A stretch of DNA of 64,000 bases from Streptomyces candidus (lineage in GTDB: Bacteria; Actinomycetota; Actinomycetes; Streptomycetales; Streptomycetaceae). Location: contig NZ_JACHEM010000019.1 in assembly GCF_014207445.1 (NCBI RefSeq), positions 17,639 to 81,638 on the forward strand, read 5' to 3'. The notes under the pieces were generated by a model. It did not search any database and was not told the origin of the DNA. It worked only from the letters and a program-made list of their open reading frames with translations. This document shows positions 18,701 through 27,215 of this stretch, one piece after another (positions within the stretch are counted from its first letter, which is position 1; each line of letters opens with the position of its first letter). The translations under genes were made by a program, and so were the position numbers.

Positions 18701-19261
18701 CTAATGCCGTGGTCCGTCCGGTCGTCGGCCGAGGGTGCGCAGGGCGCCGGCGATCAGCTCGTCGCGCAGGACGTCGTCCGGGATGTCCATCTCGCCGGCA
18801 CAGGTGACGAAAACCGCGCCGAGCACCATGTTGGCGCTGACGATCCGTCCCGCGTCCCTCGAACGGCCGCTCATCGTGTCGACGAGTCGTTCCGCCATGG
18901 CCGCGATGTCGCCCAGAGCCGGGTTGCAGACCATGACGGGGGTGTCCTCGAAGAGGATCTTCACCTCGCGTCTGTGGCGCAGGGCCAGCTCCACGTAACC
19001 GACGACCGCCGCCTCCACCTGCTGGTCCTGCGGCAGGCCGGTCACGTGCGCGTCGAGCGCGGCGAGCTCCTCACGCGCGGGCGTGAGGAGCTCGGTGAGG
19101 ATGGCTTCCTTGGTGCTGAAGTGGTAGATCAACGACGCCTTGGAGCATCCGGCGTCGGCCGCGATGTCGTGCAGTGAGGTGCCGTTGAAGCCGCCGGCGG
19201 CGAAGAGCCGCAGGGCGGATTCGAGGATGTGCCCGCGCATCGCGGACGCAGGTCGTGCCAT
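18701..19261 (-). CDS. TetR-family repressor, probable regulator of the MMPL exporter
   Basis: A 186-residue TetR-like protein. The DNA-binding domain is complete: ILESALRLFAAGGFNGTSLH, then DIAADAGCSKASLIYHFSTK and EAILTELL. The C-terminal ligand domain has the usual helical pattern (VEAAVVGYVELALRHRREVK; SANMVLGAVFVTCAG). It is encoded directly upstream of the MMPL exporter on the same strand, and a 34-base perfect palindrome lies 14 bases before its ATG, so it most likely represses itself and the exporter until a ligand binds. The ATG at 19261 is chosen because the TetR domain begins there and an in-frame extension upstream would cross the operator. Confidence 0.92.
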   Translation of the reverse strand: MARPASAMRGHILESALRLFAAGGFNGTSLHDIAADAGCSKASLIYHFSTKEAILTELLTPAREELAALDAHVTGLPQDQQVEAAVVGYVELALRHRREVKILFEDTPVMVCNPALGDIAAMAERLVDTMSGRSRDAGRIVSANMVLGAVFVTCAGEMDIPDDVLRDELIAGALRTLGRRPDGPRH

Positions 19262-19274
19262 GCCCCCACGGTAA

Positions 19275-19308
19275 CTGTCCGATCGGTCAGTACTGACCGA
19301 TCGGACAG
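19275..19308. promoter_or_regulatory. 34-bp perfect palindrome, paired TetR operator
   Basis: The sequence is perfectly self-complementary about 19291/19292. Each half (CTGTCCGATCGGTCAG at 19275-19290 and its complement at 19293-19308) is itself a near palindrome with one mismatched pair, separated by TA. This suggests two adjacent dimer sites, as when two TetR dimers bind cooperatively. Confidence 0.85.
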
Positions 19309-19427
19309 GGAAAGGCGTGTGAGCTGCGCCACGGCAACAGGGGGCGGGGTGAGTGATCCCGGCACCGCCGACGCGTCGCGCCCGAGGCACGATCCCGGTC
19401 GGCGCCCTGCTCCCGGCCGGAGCCCGG

Positions 19428-19613
19428 TCAGCCTTCCTCCCGGTCCTCCTCCGCGCTCGGCGGCCGGACGACGACGACTCCGCTGGAGAGGTCTATCGGG
19501 CCCCGGCCGGGGTCGGAGTCGCCCGTCTGCTCCAGGGTGAGCTCCAGCCGGCGCCGCTCCTCCTCGGTGTGCCGGCGGCCGGGGGCGAAGAGTTGGTCGA
19601 AGGTGCCGAACAC
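19428..19613 (-). CDS. DUF6191-like small protein
   Basis: A 61-residue acidic protein beginning with FGTFDQLFAPGRRHTEEERR and continuing through GRGPIDLSSGVVVVRPP. This is the arrangement of a conserved small Streptomyces family (DUF6191): an FxPGRxHTxEExxRLEL helix followed by a GPIDLxSGxVVVR strand. No function is known for it. The GTG at 19613 has GGAG five bases upstream; a second GTG six bases earlier would overlap the ribosome site. It lies just upstream of the TetR palindrome. Confidence 0.75.
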   Translation of the reverse strand: MFGTFDQLFAPGRRHTEEERRRLELTLEQTGDSDPGRGPIDLSSGVVVVRPPSAEEDREEG

Positions 19614-19881
19614 GGTCACTCCTTCCGAGGGCGAGGAGGACAGCGTACGGCGACCGCACGTTTGTACGACGACGGGGCGTGGCAAGTGCAGCGGCGCACG
19701 CGCTCGGGGGGCGCTTCCCGGTCGGTACCGACTCCCGTGGGCGGCGTCACAGCCGTCGGCTGAGACGGACGCCGGCCGCCCGTCGCCGACCGCACTTCGA
19801 CGGGCGGCAACCGGTGCGCCATACGGGCGGGGCGGGGCCGCTCGGTGGTAGCGGGGCGGGGGCGGCGGGAAGAGGGAGGGC

Positions 19882-20226
19882 ATGAACCTCATGACTGGCG
19901 CAGACCCCGTCGGCGCAGCCCCCCGCGGCGCAGACCCCGTCGGCGCAGGCCCCCGCGGCGCAGACCTCATGGGCTCGGACTTCGCCCCGCTCGCCGTGGA
20001 AAGCTCCCCGCACCTGTGGATCCTGGTGGTCGGGATCCTCATCGCGGGCCTGCTGCTCGGTGCCTTCCTGTACGGAAGCCGCCGTTCGTCCCGGCACCGC
20101 GCGAACCTGCCGCGCCGGCCGCAGCCGGGCGCTGACTCCTGGCAGAGCGCCGACGAGTCGACGCACCCGGACCCCGACGGCCACGAGGGCGAAGGCGGGG
20201 GCGGCGGCCGGCACCGGAGGAGCTAG
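19882..20226 (+). CDS. DUF6479-like single-pass membrane protein
   Basis: A 114-residue protein. The N-terminal 30 residues are repetitive (GADPVGAxPRGADPVGA). The conserved part begins near residue 32 with the helix SSPHLWILVVGILIAGLLLG and a short FLYGSRR anchor, then a polar tail with DSWQSADESTHPDPDGHEGE. This matches the small Streptomyces membrane family DUF6479, of unknown role. GGGAGG precedes the ATG at 19882. An alternative start at the internal Met before GSDFAPLAVE would remove the repeats and give the shorter form usual in the family. Confidence 0.75.
   Translation: MNLMTGADPVGAAPRGADPVGAGPRGADLMGSDFAPLAVESSPHLWILVVGILIAGLLLGAFLYGSRRSSRHRANLPRRPQPGADSWQSADESTHPDPDGHEGEGGGGGRHRRS
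19897..19966 (+). repeat. 30-bp tandem repeat in the DUF6479-like gene
   Basis: Two almost identical 30-base units (19897-19926, 19927-19956) and a partial third encode the repeated GADPVGAxPR segment ahead of the membrane helix. The unit length keeps the frame. Confidence 0.8.
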
Positions 20227-20347
20227 GCGAACGGGGGCCGGGCCCCGAAGCGCGGGGCCCGGCGGACGGGACTCGGTGGGCCCTGCGGGCGGGACTCGGT
20301 GGGCCCTGCGGGCGGGACCCGGAGGGGCGAGGGTGGTGTCGCAGGGG

Positions 20348-22003
20348 TCAGAGCCCGGGTGGCGGGGCCTTCGGGGTGGTCTTCATCCGTACCGCTTCCG
20401 TTCCGCTGTCGTTGTGCCGTATCGCCCAGTTCTCCAGGGTGGTGCGGCACGCGTGGTCGAGGTGCTGGGCGGTGGTCAGGTCCAGCTCTATGGGCCGGTC
20501 CTTCGGGAGGGCCTCCAGGGTCTCCAGGAGGCGCGGCAGCCGCAGGAAGGTCGCGTTGCCGGTGAGGGTGACGACGACCCGGCCGCCGGTCAACTCCCGT
20601 ACCTCCACCTGCGCCTGCGAGGTGTCCCAGGCCGTTTTGGCCACCGCGAGGGCCAGGCCGATGAGTACCCCTTCGAACATGTTGGTCACCAGGATCGCGA
20701 CCGCCGTGGTCACCAGTACGAGGGCCTCTCCCCGGTGGGCGCGGGCGAGCGGGACGATCTCCCTGACCGGCAGCAGCTTGAAGCCGGCGTGGATCAGTAC
20801 GCCCGCGAGCGCCGCGAGCGGGATGATGCCGAGCGCACCCGGGAGCAGCATCACGAACAGCAGCAGCCAACCGCCGTGCGCGATGCGCGACAGCGGGGTT
20901 CGGGCCCCGGCCCGGACGTTCGCGGAGCTGCGGACGATGACGGCCGTCATGGGGAGGGCGCCGAGGACACCGCAGAGGGTGTTGCCGACGCCCTGGGCGA
21001 CGAGTTCCCGGTCGTAGTGGGTGCGCGGGCCGTCGTGCATGCGGTCGACGGCCGCCGCGCTGAACAGGGATTCGGCGGACGCGATGAGCGTGAACGCGAG
21101 GACCGTGCCGAGGACGGCGACACTGCCGAGTGCGGCCAGGTCGCCGAGGCCGGGCGGCTGGACGGCGTGGAGCAGGCCCTGTACCGACACGTTCGCCACG
21201 TCGAGCCGCAGCAGGGCGGCGGTGGCCGTGGCGAGGGCGACGGCGGCGAGCGGGGCAGGGACCACGCGCACGGCCCGGGGCAGTTTGGGCCACAGGACCA
21301 GCAGGGCGATGGTGCCGAGACCGAGGGCCGCGGCGCTGAGGGCGGCCGGGTCGGCGAGGGTGTCGGTGAGCAGGGCGGGGAGGCCGGCGAGCTTGCCGAG
21401 ACCGGAGCGCGGCTGCTCGGCGCCGGCCATGCCGTAGAGCTGGCCGAGGATCAGTACGAGGCCGATGCCGGCGAGCATGCCCTGGACCACGGACACCGAG
21501 ATCGCCCGGAACCAGCGCCCGCAGCGCAGCAGTCCGAGGACCGTCTGCAGCAGGCCCGTCAGCAGCACGATCGCGCCGAGCATGCCGAGGCCGAACTCGC
21601 GTACCGCCTCGAAGACGAGCACGGTCAGTCCGGCGGCCGGTCCGCTGACCTGGAGCGCGCTGCCCGGCAGGCAGCCGACGACCAGGCCGCCGACGATGCC
21701 GGTGACCAACCCGAGTTCGGCGGGCACGCCGGACGCGACGGCCACGCCGACGCACAGCGGCAGGGCGACGAGGAAGACGACGAGCGAGGCGAGCAGGTCC
21801 TGGCGCAGGACGCCGGGCTCGCGCAGGGGGCGGAAGCGGGCGGTGAAGGAGAGAGCGGGGTCGGGCGTGGGGGTGGCCGGGGCCGGCGCGGACGCCGGTT
21901 CGGGGCTGTCGGGGGGCACAGATGTGGGGGTCCTGGTGGACATGGGTGCGAGAGTCCCGTCGTGAGGAGCGGCCGTACGGTCGTGGGGCTCGGCGGCCTT
22001 CAC
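20348..22003 (-). CDS. SulP-family anion (probably bicarbonate) transporter with STAS domain
   Basis: A 551-residue SLC26/SulP transporter. After a Pro-rich N-terminal tail (about 50 residues) come 10-14 transmembrane segments, including DLLASLVVFLVALPLCVGVA and the conserved SGPAAGLTVLVF. A cytoplasmic STAS domain (about 475-540, VVVTLTGNATFLRLPRLLET) closes the protein. The GTG start at 22003 overlaps the stop of the carbonic anhydrase gene (GTGA), so the two are co-translated. SulP proteins coupled to a beta carbonic anhydrase usually move bicarbonate, which supports that substrate over sulfate here. An internal ATG at 21943 would shorten the tail by 20 residues. Confidence 0.9.
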   Translation of the reverse strand: MKAAEPHDRTAAPHDGTLAPMSTRTPTSVPPDSPEPASAPAPATPTPDPALSFTARFRPLREPGVLRQDLLASLVVFLVALPLCVGVAVASGVPAELGLVTGIVGGLVVGCLPGSALQVSGPAAGLTVLVFEAVREFGLGMLGAIVLLTGLLQTVLGLLRCGRWFRAISVSVVQGMLAGIGLVLILGQLYGMAGAEQPRSGLGKLAGLPALLTDTLADPAALSAAALGLGTIALLVLWPKLPRAVRVVPAPLAAVALATATAALLRLDVANVSVQGLLHAVQPPGLGDLAALGSVAVLGTVLAFTLIASAESLFSAAAVDRMHDGPRTHYDRELVAQGVGNTLCGVLGALPMTAVIVRSSANVRAGARTPLSRIAHGGWLLLFVMLLPGALGIIPLAALAGVLIHAGFKLLPVREIVPLARAHRGEALVLVTTAVAILVTNMFEGVLIGLALAVAKTAWDTSQAQVEVRELTGGRVVVTLTGNATFLRLPRLLETLEALPKDRPIELDLTTAQHLDHACRTTLENWAIRHNDSGTEAVRMKTTPKAPPPGL

Positions 22004-22653
22004 AGGGGTACGAAGGCGGGGCGGGCCGGCTCGGACGTCGCACGGTGCGCGGTGACCCTCCCCGTGTGGACCTCGTAGTACCAGGCGTGCAGGGTGAGCG
22101 TGCCGTCGGCGACGCGGTCCCGTACGCAGGGGTAGGCACGCAGCTTCTCGATTTGCGCGAGTACGTGCGCCTGGACGGCTTCCGCGACGTCGGCCGTGTC
22201 GGGTGCCGTGGAGCGCAGTGCCGCGTCCGGGGCGACGGAGTGCTCCAGCCAGTCGCGGACCGCCGGCACGGCCGACAGGTCTTCGCCGCGCACGAGCGCG
22301 CCCACGGCACCGCAGTGCGAGTGCCCGCAGACGACGATGTCGCGGACGCCCAGCACGCAGACGGCGTACTCGACGGTGGCGGCCTCGCTCCGGGGGTGCG
22401 CGTGGGCGCCGGGCACGTCCGGGTGTCCGGTCGCCGGATAGGGCGGCACGACGTTGCCGGCCGTGCGGAGTTCGAAGAGTTCGCCGGGGCGCGCTCCGGT
22501 GATCAGGGCGGGCACGACACGCGAGTCCGAGCAGGTGATGAACAGCGCTTCGGGGTCCTGTCCCGCCTCAAGGGCGCGGAAGGCCTCGGTGTTGCGGGGA
22601 TCCGCCACGTGGGTCGCGGCGAAGGAACGGGCGTGGTCGATCAGGGTCTTCAA
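22000..22653 (-). CDS. Beta-class carbonic anhydrase
   Basis: A 217-residue beta carbonic anhydrase that interconverts CO2 and bicarbonate. The zinc ligands and catalytic dyad are intact: C-S-D-S-R in LFITCSDSRVVP (residues about 38-49) and H-S-H-C in DIVVCGHSHCGAVGAL (about 105-120). ELRTAGNVVPP provides the conserved RxAGN motif. It is the first gene of a two-gene unit with the SulP transporter, whose start overlaps its stop. Together they would take up or exchange bicarbonate and hydrate CO2. The ATG at 22653 begins the usual N-terminal helix. Confidence 0.95.
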   Translation of the reverse strand: MKTLIDHARSFAATHVADPRNTEAFRALEAGQDPEALFITCSDSRVVPALITGARPGELFELRTAGNVVPPYPATGHPDVPGAHAHPRSEAATVEYAVCVLGVRDIVVCGHSHCGAVGALVRGEDLSAVPAVRDWLEHSVAPDAALRSTAPDTADVAEAVQAHVLAQIEKLRAYPCVRDRVADGTLTLHAWYYEVHTGRVTAHRATSEPARPAFVPL

Positions 22654-23052
22654 GGTGGCCTGCCTCCTGCGTCGTTCCGGCGGGGGCCGGGACGCGGTGT
22701 GGTCGGGTCGGTGGTCACGGTGGAAAGCCGGTTGCTCCAGCCTGAACGGCTACCGCGACTCCCACTTTGCCATCACATTAACCTTCGGTGGCAGAGCAAA
22801 TTTCTGCCAAAGAATGAGTAATTACCGCTATCGAGCTGGGGTTTGGCCCGGCGATCAACCGTGGAACAGGGACAGGGTTGGCCCTTCTCGAAGCATTGTG
22901 ACCAATTCTGGTCGCTTTCTGCGATTTTCCGGGTGGGCAATTCTCAAATACTGGACACGAGGCGGTCGCAATGCACCGCAGGACATGCACGCCGACCCCG
23001 TTCCTGGGCCCGGATTGCTCGGTCTCCGACTTTGGGGCGGGCCGACGCGGCA
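22654..23052. other. Unusually A+T-rich intergenic region with an inverted repeat
   Basis: This 399-base gap upstream of the carbonic anhydrase operon is visibly richer in A and T than its surroundings (about 22760-22960) and has no credible gene. It holds a 7-base inverted repeat, TGGCAGA (22789-22795) and TCTGCCA (22803-22809), around 140 bases before the carbonic anhydrase ATG. That is a plausible regulator site or promoter-proximal element, but no known consensus was matched. Confidence 0.5.
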
Positions 23053-23295
23053 TCAATCACTCTCAGGGGTGGCCCTGTTCGGCACGTACCCCGAACAGCG
23101 GCAGGTTCCGACGGGGGCGAGTTCCGATCCGAACTCGTCCCCGGTGCACGTCCCGGTGCCGTCCGCGTGGTCGTACCGCTGGTGCTTGCAGGTACGACAC
23201 CATTCCTTGGGCGTCGGGACGAGGAGCATCGGCAGCAGGCAGAAGAGCCCGAGGCCCGCGAAGGCCCCGAGGCCGACGAGAAGGTTCTCGAGCAT
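23053..23295 (-). CDS. Small membrane-anchored Cys-rich hypothetical protein
   Basis: An 80-residue protein with one N-terminal membrane helix (LVGLGAFAGLGLFCLLPMLL) and a cysteine-rich soluble tail: CRTCKHQRYDHADGTGTC, then GTCRCSGYVPN. Five to six cysteines with a His suggest a small zinc-binding module. GAAGGAG precedes the ATG at 23295. No named family is recognised. It is divergent from the permease operon at 23514. Confidence 0.6.
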   Translation of the reverse strand: MLENLLVGLGAFAGLGLFCLLPMLLVPTPKEWCRTCKHQRYDHADGTGTCTGDEFGSELAPVGTCRCSGYVPNRATPESD

Positions 23296-23513
23296 GTGTG
23301 CCTCCGCTCCTTCCCCTGCCCGGGAAGTGTCCGACGGCCGACGGACCGGGCGTGTCGAGGTGCGCGTCGTCGGAGGCCCCGGCACTCACCCCGCGCGGAC
23401 GGTCCCCGGGCCGCCCACGCCGGCCTGTGGCGCGCGGGCAGCATAATGCTCATGGTCGCGGACCCACCAGGGGGCCACGCCCGCTCTCTTCCCGCACGAC
23501 GTCCGGAGCCGAT

Positions 23514-24548
23514 GTGAACGAACCCGACATACCGGCTGCGCTCCCGCCCACGCACCCGGCGGCGCTCCATGCCCGCGCGGACCGTGCCACCCCGGCGTCC
23601 GTGCGGGTGGCGGGCGTCGTCTCGATGCTGACCGTGTGCGGGATCGGCTGGGCGGCGGGGCTGGACGAGTTGCTGACGAGCGCCGGCTTCCGTGCCTGGC
23701 AGACGATCACCGTGGCCGTCCTCGTGCAGGCGCTGCCGTTCCTCCTCCTGGGCACCCTGGTGTCCGGCGCGGTCAACGCCTTCGTCCCGGCCCACGTCTT
23801 CGGCAGGATGCTGCCCCGCAACCCGGCGCTCGCGGTTCCGGTGGCGAGCGCCGCCGGGGTCGTCCTGCCGGGCTGCGAATGCGCGTCGGTGCCGGTCGCG
23901 GGCAGCCTCATCCGGCGCGGGGTGACGCCGGCCGCCGCCTTCGCCTTCCTCCTCTCCGCCCCGGCGATCAACCCGGTCGTCCTGGTCTCCACGGCCGTGG
24001 CCTTCCCCGGCGCGCCGGAGATGGTCGCCGCCCGACTGGTCGCGTCCCTGGCGACCGCCGCCCTGATGGGCTGGCTGTGGCTGCGGTTCGGCCGGGCGAA
24101 GTGGCTGCGGATGCCCGCGCGCCACTCCGGTCACGCACCGGGAAACAGCCGCTGGGAGGAGTTCCGGACCGGTTTCCAGCACGACTTCCTGCACGCGGGC
24201 GGCTTCCTCGTCCTCGGGGCGATGGCCGCCGCCACCTTCAACGTCACGGTGCCGCGCTCGGTGCTGGACACCTTCGCCGACTCCCCGTGGCTGTCGGTGC
24301 TCTTCCTCGCCGCGCTGGCCATCGTCCTCGCCGTCTGCTCGGAGGCCGACGCCTTCCTGGCGGCCTCGCTGACGGGGTTCTCGCCGACGGCCCGGCTGGC
24401 GTTCATGGTGGTGGGCCCCATGGTCGACCTGAAACTGATCGCCCTCCAGGCCGGCACCTTCGGCCGGGCGTTCGCGTGGCGGTTCTCGGCGGCGACCGCC
24501 GTCGTGGCCGTGGCCTGCACCGCGCTGACGGGCTGGTGGCTGCTGTGA
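23514..24548 (+). CDS. Permease of the PF03773 (YraQ/ArsP-like) family
   Basis: A 344-residue polytopic membrane protein with about eight helices. The hallmark G-C-E-C motif (VVLPGCECASVPVAGSLIRR, residues about 117-136) sits in the first half, and a second conserved segment (LAVCSEADAFLAASLTGFSP) in the other half. Members of this family move metal complexes or organoarsenicals; no ars genes are nearby. The GTG at 23514 starts the frame; its ribosome site is weak (CCGGAG). The next gene, of the TIGR03943 family, begins in its stop codon, and these two families are a standard gene pair. Confidence 0.88.
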   Translation: MNEPDIPAALPPTHPAALHARADRATPASVRVAGVVSMLTVCGIGWAAGLDELLTSAGFRAWQTITVAVLVQALPFLLLGTLVSGAVNAFVPAHVFGRMLPRNPALAVPVASAAGVVLPGCECASVPVAGSLIRRGVTPAAAFAFLLSAPAINPVVLVSTAVAFPGAPEMVAARLVASLATAALMGWLWLRFGRAKWLRMPARHSGHAPGNSRWEEFRTGFQHDFLHAGGFLVLGAMAAATFNVTVPRSVLDTFADSPWLSVLFLAALAIVLAVCSEADAFLAASLTGFSPTARLAFMVVGPMVDLKLIALQAGTFGRAFAWRFSAATAVVAVACTALTGWWLL

Positions 24549-25411
24549 GGCCCGGCCTGCAGAACGTGCTCCTGCTGCTCCTCGGGGCGGGAGTGCTCCG
24601 GATCTCGCTCTTCAGCGACATCTGCCTGCGGTACGTGAAGGAGGGGCTGCAACCGTACGTGGTGGTGGCGGGCCTCATGCTCACGGCGCTTGGCGCACTG
24701 GGGGTGGCCCGGGACGGCATACCGTTCCCGACGCGGCGTCAGCCGGTGGCGTCACCGGACGTCCACCCCCACCCGGCCGGACACGACGGCTCCGGACACG
24801 GGGACGCGTCCGGAGCCGAACCCGGGCACGGAAACGGGCACAGGCACGCCCCGGAGCACGACGTCGACCTCGCCCCGGACCCCGCCTCCGAGCACGGGCA
24901 CGACCACTCCCGAGGCCCCCGGGTCGCCTGGCTGCTCCTGCCGCCCGCCCTGGCGCTGCTCCTGTTCGCACCGCCCGCCCTGGGCTCGTACACGGCCGCC
25001 CGCGACAGCCCGCAACTCGTCGTCGACTACGACAGCTTCACCCCGCTGCCCGCGTCGGGTCCCGTGCCGCTCTCGATGACCGAGTACGTCGCCCGCCTCC
25101 AGCAGGAGGAGAGCGGCAGCCTGAAGGGCCGCACCGTCGTGCTCCAGGGCTTCGTCACCCCCGGCAAGGGCGGCACCTGGAAACTGACCCGCCTCGTGGT
25201 CTCCTGCTGCGCCGCCGACTCGCAGTCCCTGAGCGTCGCCGCGCACGGCCGGCAGGCCCCGCCCGCCGACACCTGGGTGCGGGTGACCGGCACCTGGCGC
25301 CCGGAGGGCACCCTGGGCACCACTTCGGCGGCGATCGCCCTGGACATCGCGACGCTGGAGCGCATCCCGGAACCGGCGAACCCCTACCTCGACCGGGCTC
25401 CCGGACGCTGA
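24545..25411 (+). CDS. TIGR03943-family putative permease subunit with His-rich linker
   Basis: A 288-residue protein. Two N-terminal membrane helices (LLLLLGAGVLRISLFSDICL; VVVAGLMLTALGALGVA) are followed by a His/Asp/Gly-rich stretch (residues about 75-123; HPHPAGHDGSGHGDASG, HGNGHRHAPEHDVD). A third helix (WLLLPPALALLLFAPPALG) and a periplasmic beta domain with VVSCCAADSQS come after. TIGR03943 proteins pair with PF03773 permeases. The His-rich linker suggests binding of zinc, nickel or cobalt. The GTG at 24545 overlaps the permease stop (GTGA). Confidence 0.88.
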   Translation: MRPGLQNVLLLLLGAGVLRISLFSDICLRYVKEGLQPYVVVAGLMLTALGALGVARDGIPFPTRRQPVASPDVHPHPAGHDGSGHGDASGAEPGHGNGHRHAPEHDVDLAPDPASEHGHDHSRGPRVAWLLLPPALALLLFAPPALGSYTAARDSPQLVVDYDSFTPLPASGPVPLSMTEYVARLQQEESGSLKGRTVVLQGFVTPGKGGTWKLTRLVVSCCAADSQSLSVAAHGRQAPPADTWVRVTGTWRPEGTLGTTSAAIALDIATLERIPEPANPYLDRAPGR

Positions 25412-25641
25412 GACGCGAGGCACGGGCGGGCGGGAGCGGCACAGCACCGCACCCGCCCGCCCCTGCTTCGCGCCGCCCCTATTGCTTCCCCGCCCCCGGC
25501 CTCCAGCGGCCGCATCCGCAGAGGCTGTCGTACGTCGCGCCGACGTGCGCGGCAAGGGCGTCGCGGGGCATGAGCACCCTGGTTGACGCCCAGTCCGCGC
25601 GTGTACGGTGATCGGCCTCCGCGCCTACGCCTCCGACCACA

Positions 25642-26216
25642 ATGGCCGCCATGCACCGCATCGAGTTCTTCACCTACCCGTCCAACGCACCCGCGACCGG
25701 CTCCCCGCTCGTCGGTATCCGCGTCGACGGCACGGATCTGCGTACGTACACCGCCGACGCGACCTTCGGGCTGCGGCTCCGGGAACGCGAGGCGGAGGAG
25801 GGGGACGGGGACGATGCCGAAGACCCGGACTTCGCCCGCCCCCAGCACAACGGCCTGCCCCTGGAGGAACTCGGCGACCTCGCGCGTCACTTCCACGGCG
25901 ACCCACTCGCCGAGTTCGCCGACATGGGCGCCACCCCGGTCCTGGGCTGCCCTTGCGGCGTGTGGGCCTGTTGGCCCCTGCTGGCCGTTATCTCGCTCGC
26001 CCCCGACACGGTCACCTGGTCCGGCTTCCGCCAGCCCTACCGCGAGGAGTGGGGCGAACTCCCGATGGGTCCGTACGTGTTCCCCGCGCCGCGTACGATG
26101 CCGCCCTCTCAGCGCCGGTGCGGTGCGCGGAGGACCCCCTGGGCGACGTCCGCGACCCGGCGGAAGCGGGTGGCGAGAGCGCGGCGGACGACGAGCCGGT
26201 GGCGGACAACCGGTAG
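25642..26216 (+). pseudogene. Hypothetical protein with a probable one-base frameshift
   Basis: The frame from 25642 encodes MHRIEFFTYPSNAPATGSPL..., a conserved-looking middle (TPVLGCPCGVWACWPLLAVI) and GELPMGPYVFP. It then turns into Arg-rich sequence and reads on without a stop into the methyltransferase gene, giving an implausible 450-residue fusion. Shifting frame at the C run near 26084 restores a sensible ending, RAAYDAALSAPVRCAEDPLG, that stops at 26216. A missing C in that run, real or from sequencing, explains both. Start at 25642 or at the internal ATG 25651; neither has a strong ribosome site. Function unknown. Confidence 0.65.
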
Positions 26217-26322
26217 ACCGGGCCCGCTTGTTGAGGTCGTCGAGGTGATTGGCGAGGTCGTCGAGGAGGTGGTGGTGGTGGTGAGGAGCTCGCACCCGAC
26301 CGGATCGCCACCCTATTGTTGG

Positions 26323-26994
26323 ATGATGCGTGCACCTCACATTGACCGCCCGGCCGATCTCGACACGGTCCGCCAGTCCTACGACCGGGTGGCGGACAAC
26401 TACGCCCACATGGTGCTGACCACGGGAATGGGCGACATCCGCCGCCACCCGTGGCTCCAGGCGGCCATCGACGCCTTCGCCGACACCGTGGGCGATCTCG
26501 GACCCGTCCTCGACGTCGGCTGCGGACCAGGCACGGTGACCGCCTACCTCGCCGAACGCGGACTCGACGTGTCCGGGGTCGACCTCTCCCCCCGCATGAT
26601 CGAGAACGCCCGCCGGCTCCATCCGGAATGCCGCTTCCGCGTCGCCTCGGCCACCGAACTCGACCTCCCGGAGGCATCTTTCGGCGGCCTGCTGGGATGG
26701 TGGTCGCTCTTCAACCTCCCCCGCGATGTCCTGCCCCAGGTCCTCGCCCAGTTCGCCTGCGCCCTGAAGCCGGGCGGTCACTTCATCACCGGGACCCATG
26801 TCGGCGACGAGGACACGGTGCGCACCGAGGCGTACGGGGGCGTGCCCGTGCGGTGGACGACCTACAAGTGGCAACCGGAACAGCTCGTGGCGCTGATCGA
26901 GCAGGCCGGACTGCGCCCGGTCGCCGAACTCCGGCTCCCCCCGGACGAACACACCGGGCCGAGCGTGGTGGTCATGGCCCAGCGCCCCGCCTGA
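26323..26994 (+). CDS. SAM-dependent class I methyltransferase
   Basis: A 223-residue methyltransferase. Motif I (GPVLDVGCGPGTVTAYLAE, residues about 58-76) binds S-adenosylmethionine. Post-I VSGVDLSPRMIENARRLHP, a motif IV-like segment (GGLLGWWSLFNLPRDVLP) and the KPGGHFITGTH strand follow. The acceptor cannot be read from the sequence. ATG at 26323 or 26326; this start was chosen because the N-terminal helix DTVRQSYDRVADNYAHMVL is standard for the family. In the assembled sequence the frame is open far upstream because the preceding gene is frameshifted into it. Confidence 0.85.
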   Translation: MMRAPHIDRPADLDTVRQSYDRVADNYAHMVLTTGMGDIRRHPWLQAAIDAFADTVGDLGPVLDVGCGPGTVTAYLAERGLDVSGVDLSPRMIENARRLHPECRFRVASATELDLPEASFGGLLGWWSLFNLPRDVLPQVLAQFACALKPGGHFITGTHVGDEDTVRTEAYGGVPVRWTTYKWQPEQLVALIEQAGLRPVAELRLPPDEHTGPSVVVMAQRPA

Positions 26995-27160
26995 CAGCCG
27001 GACCTCACGCAACACCCGTCGTACCGGGCAGGGGCGGGGCGGCCCACGACCAAGCCGGATCCGATGCCGGGCCGCCCGTCCGCCCGCCCGCCCGCTGCAT
27101 GCCACCCGTGTGTCGCATGCCGTGCACGACAGGTCGTACATCGGGCGGCATGTGACGCAC

Positions 27161-27202
27161 GCCGTACATCACATGCCGTACATCACGCGCCGTACGTCAT
27201 AC
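27161..27202. repeat. 14-bp tandem repeat between methyltransferase and thioredoxin genes
   Basis: Three consecutive 14-base units based on GCCGTACATCACAT (27161, 27175 and, more diverged, 27189) lie in the convergent gap. Similar GTACATC words occur just upstream. They may form part of a terminator region, but no clean hairpin was found. Confidence 0.6.
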
Positions 27203-27215
27203 ACGACCGCAACGA

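Noticed and set aside
16140..18704. 854-residue plus-strand open frame antisense to the MMPL exporter
   Set aside because: Composition is His/Asp/Arg-rich and reflects reverse reading of the exporter; no conserved motif is present.
23440..23470. Zur-like box upstream of the permease (CATAATGCTCATGG)
   Set aside because: Only a loose resemblance to Zur or metal-regulator sites; too weak to annotate.
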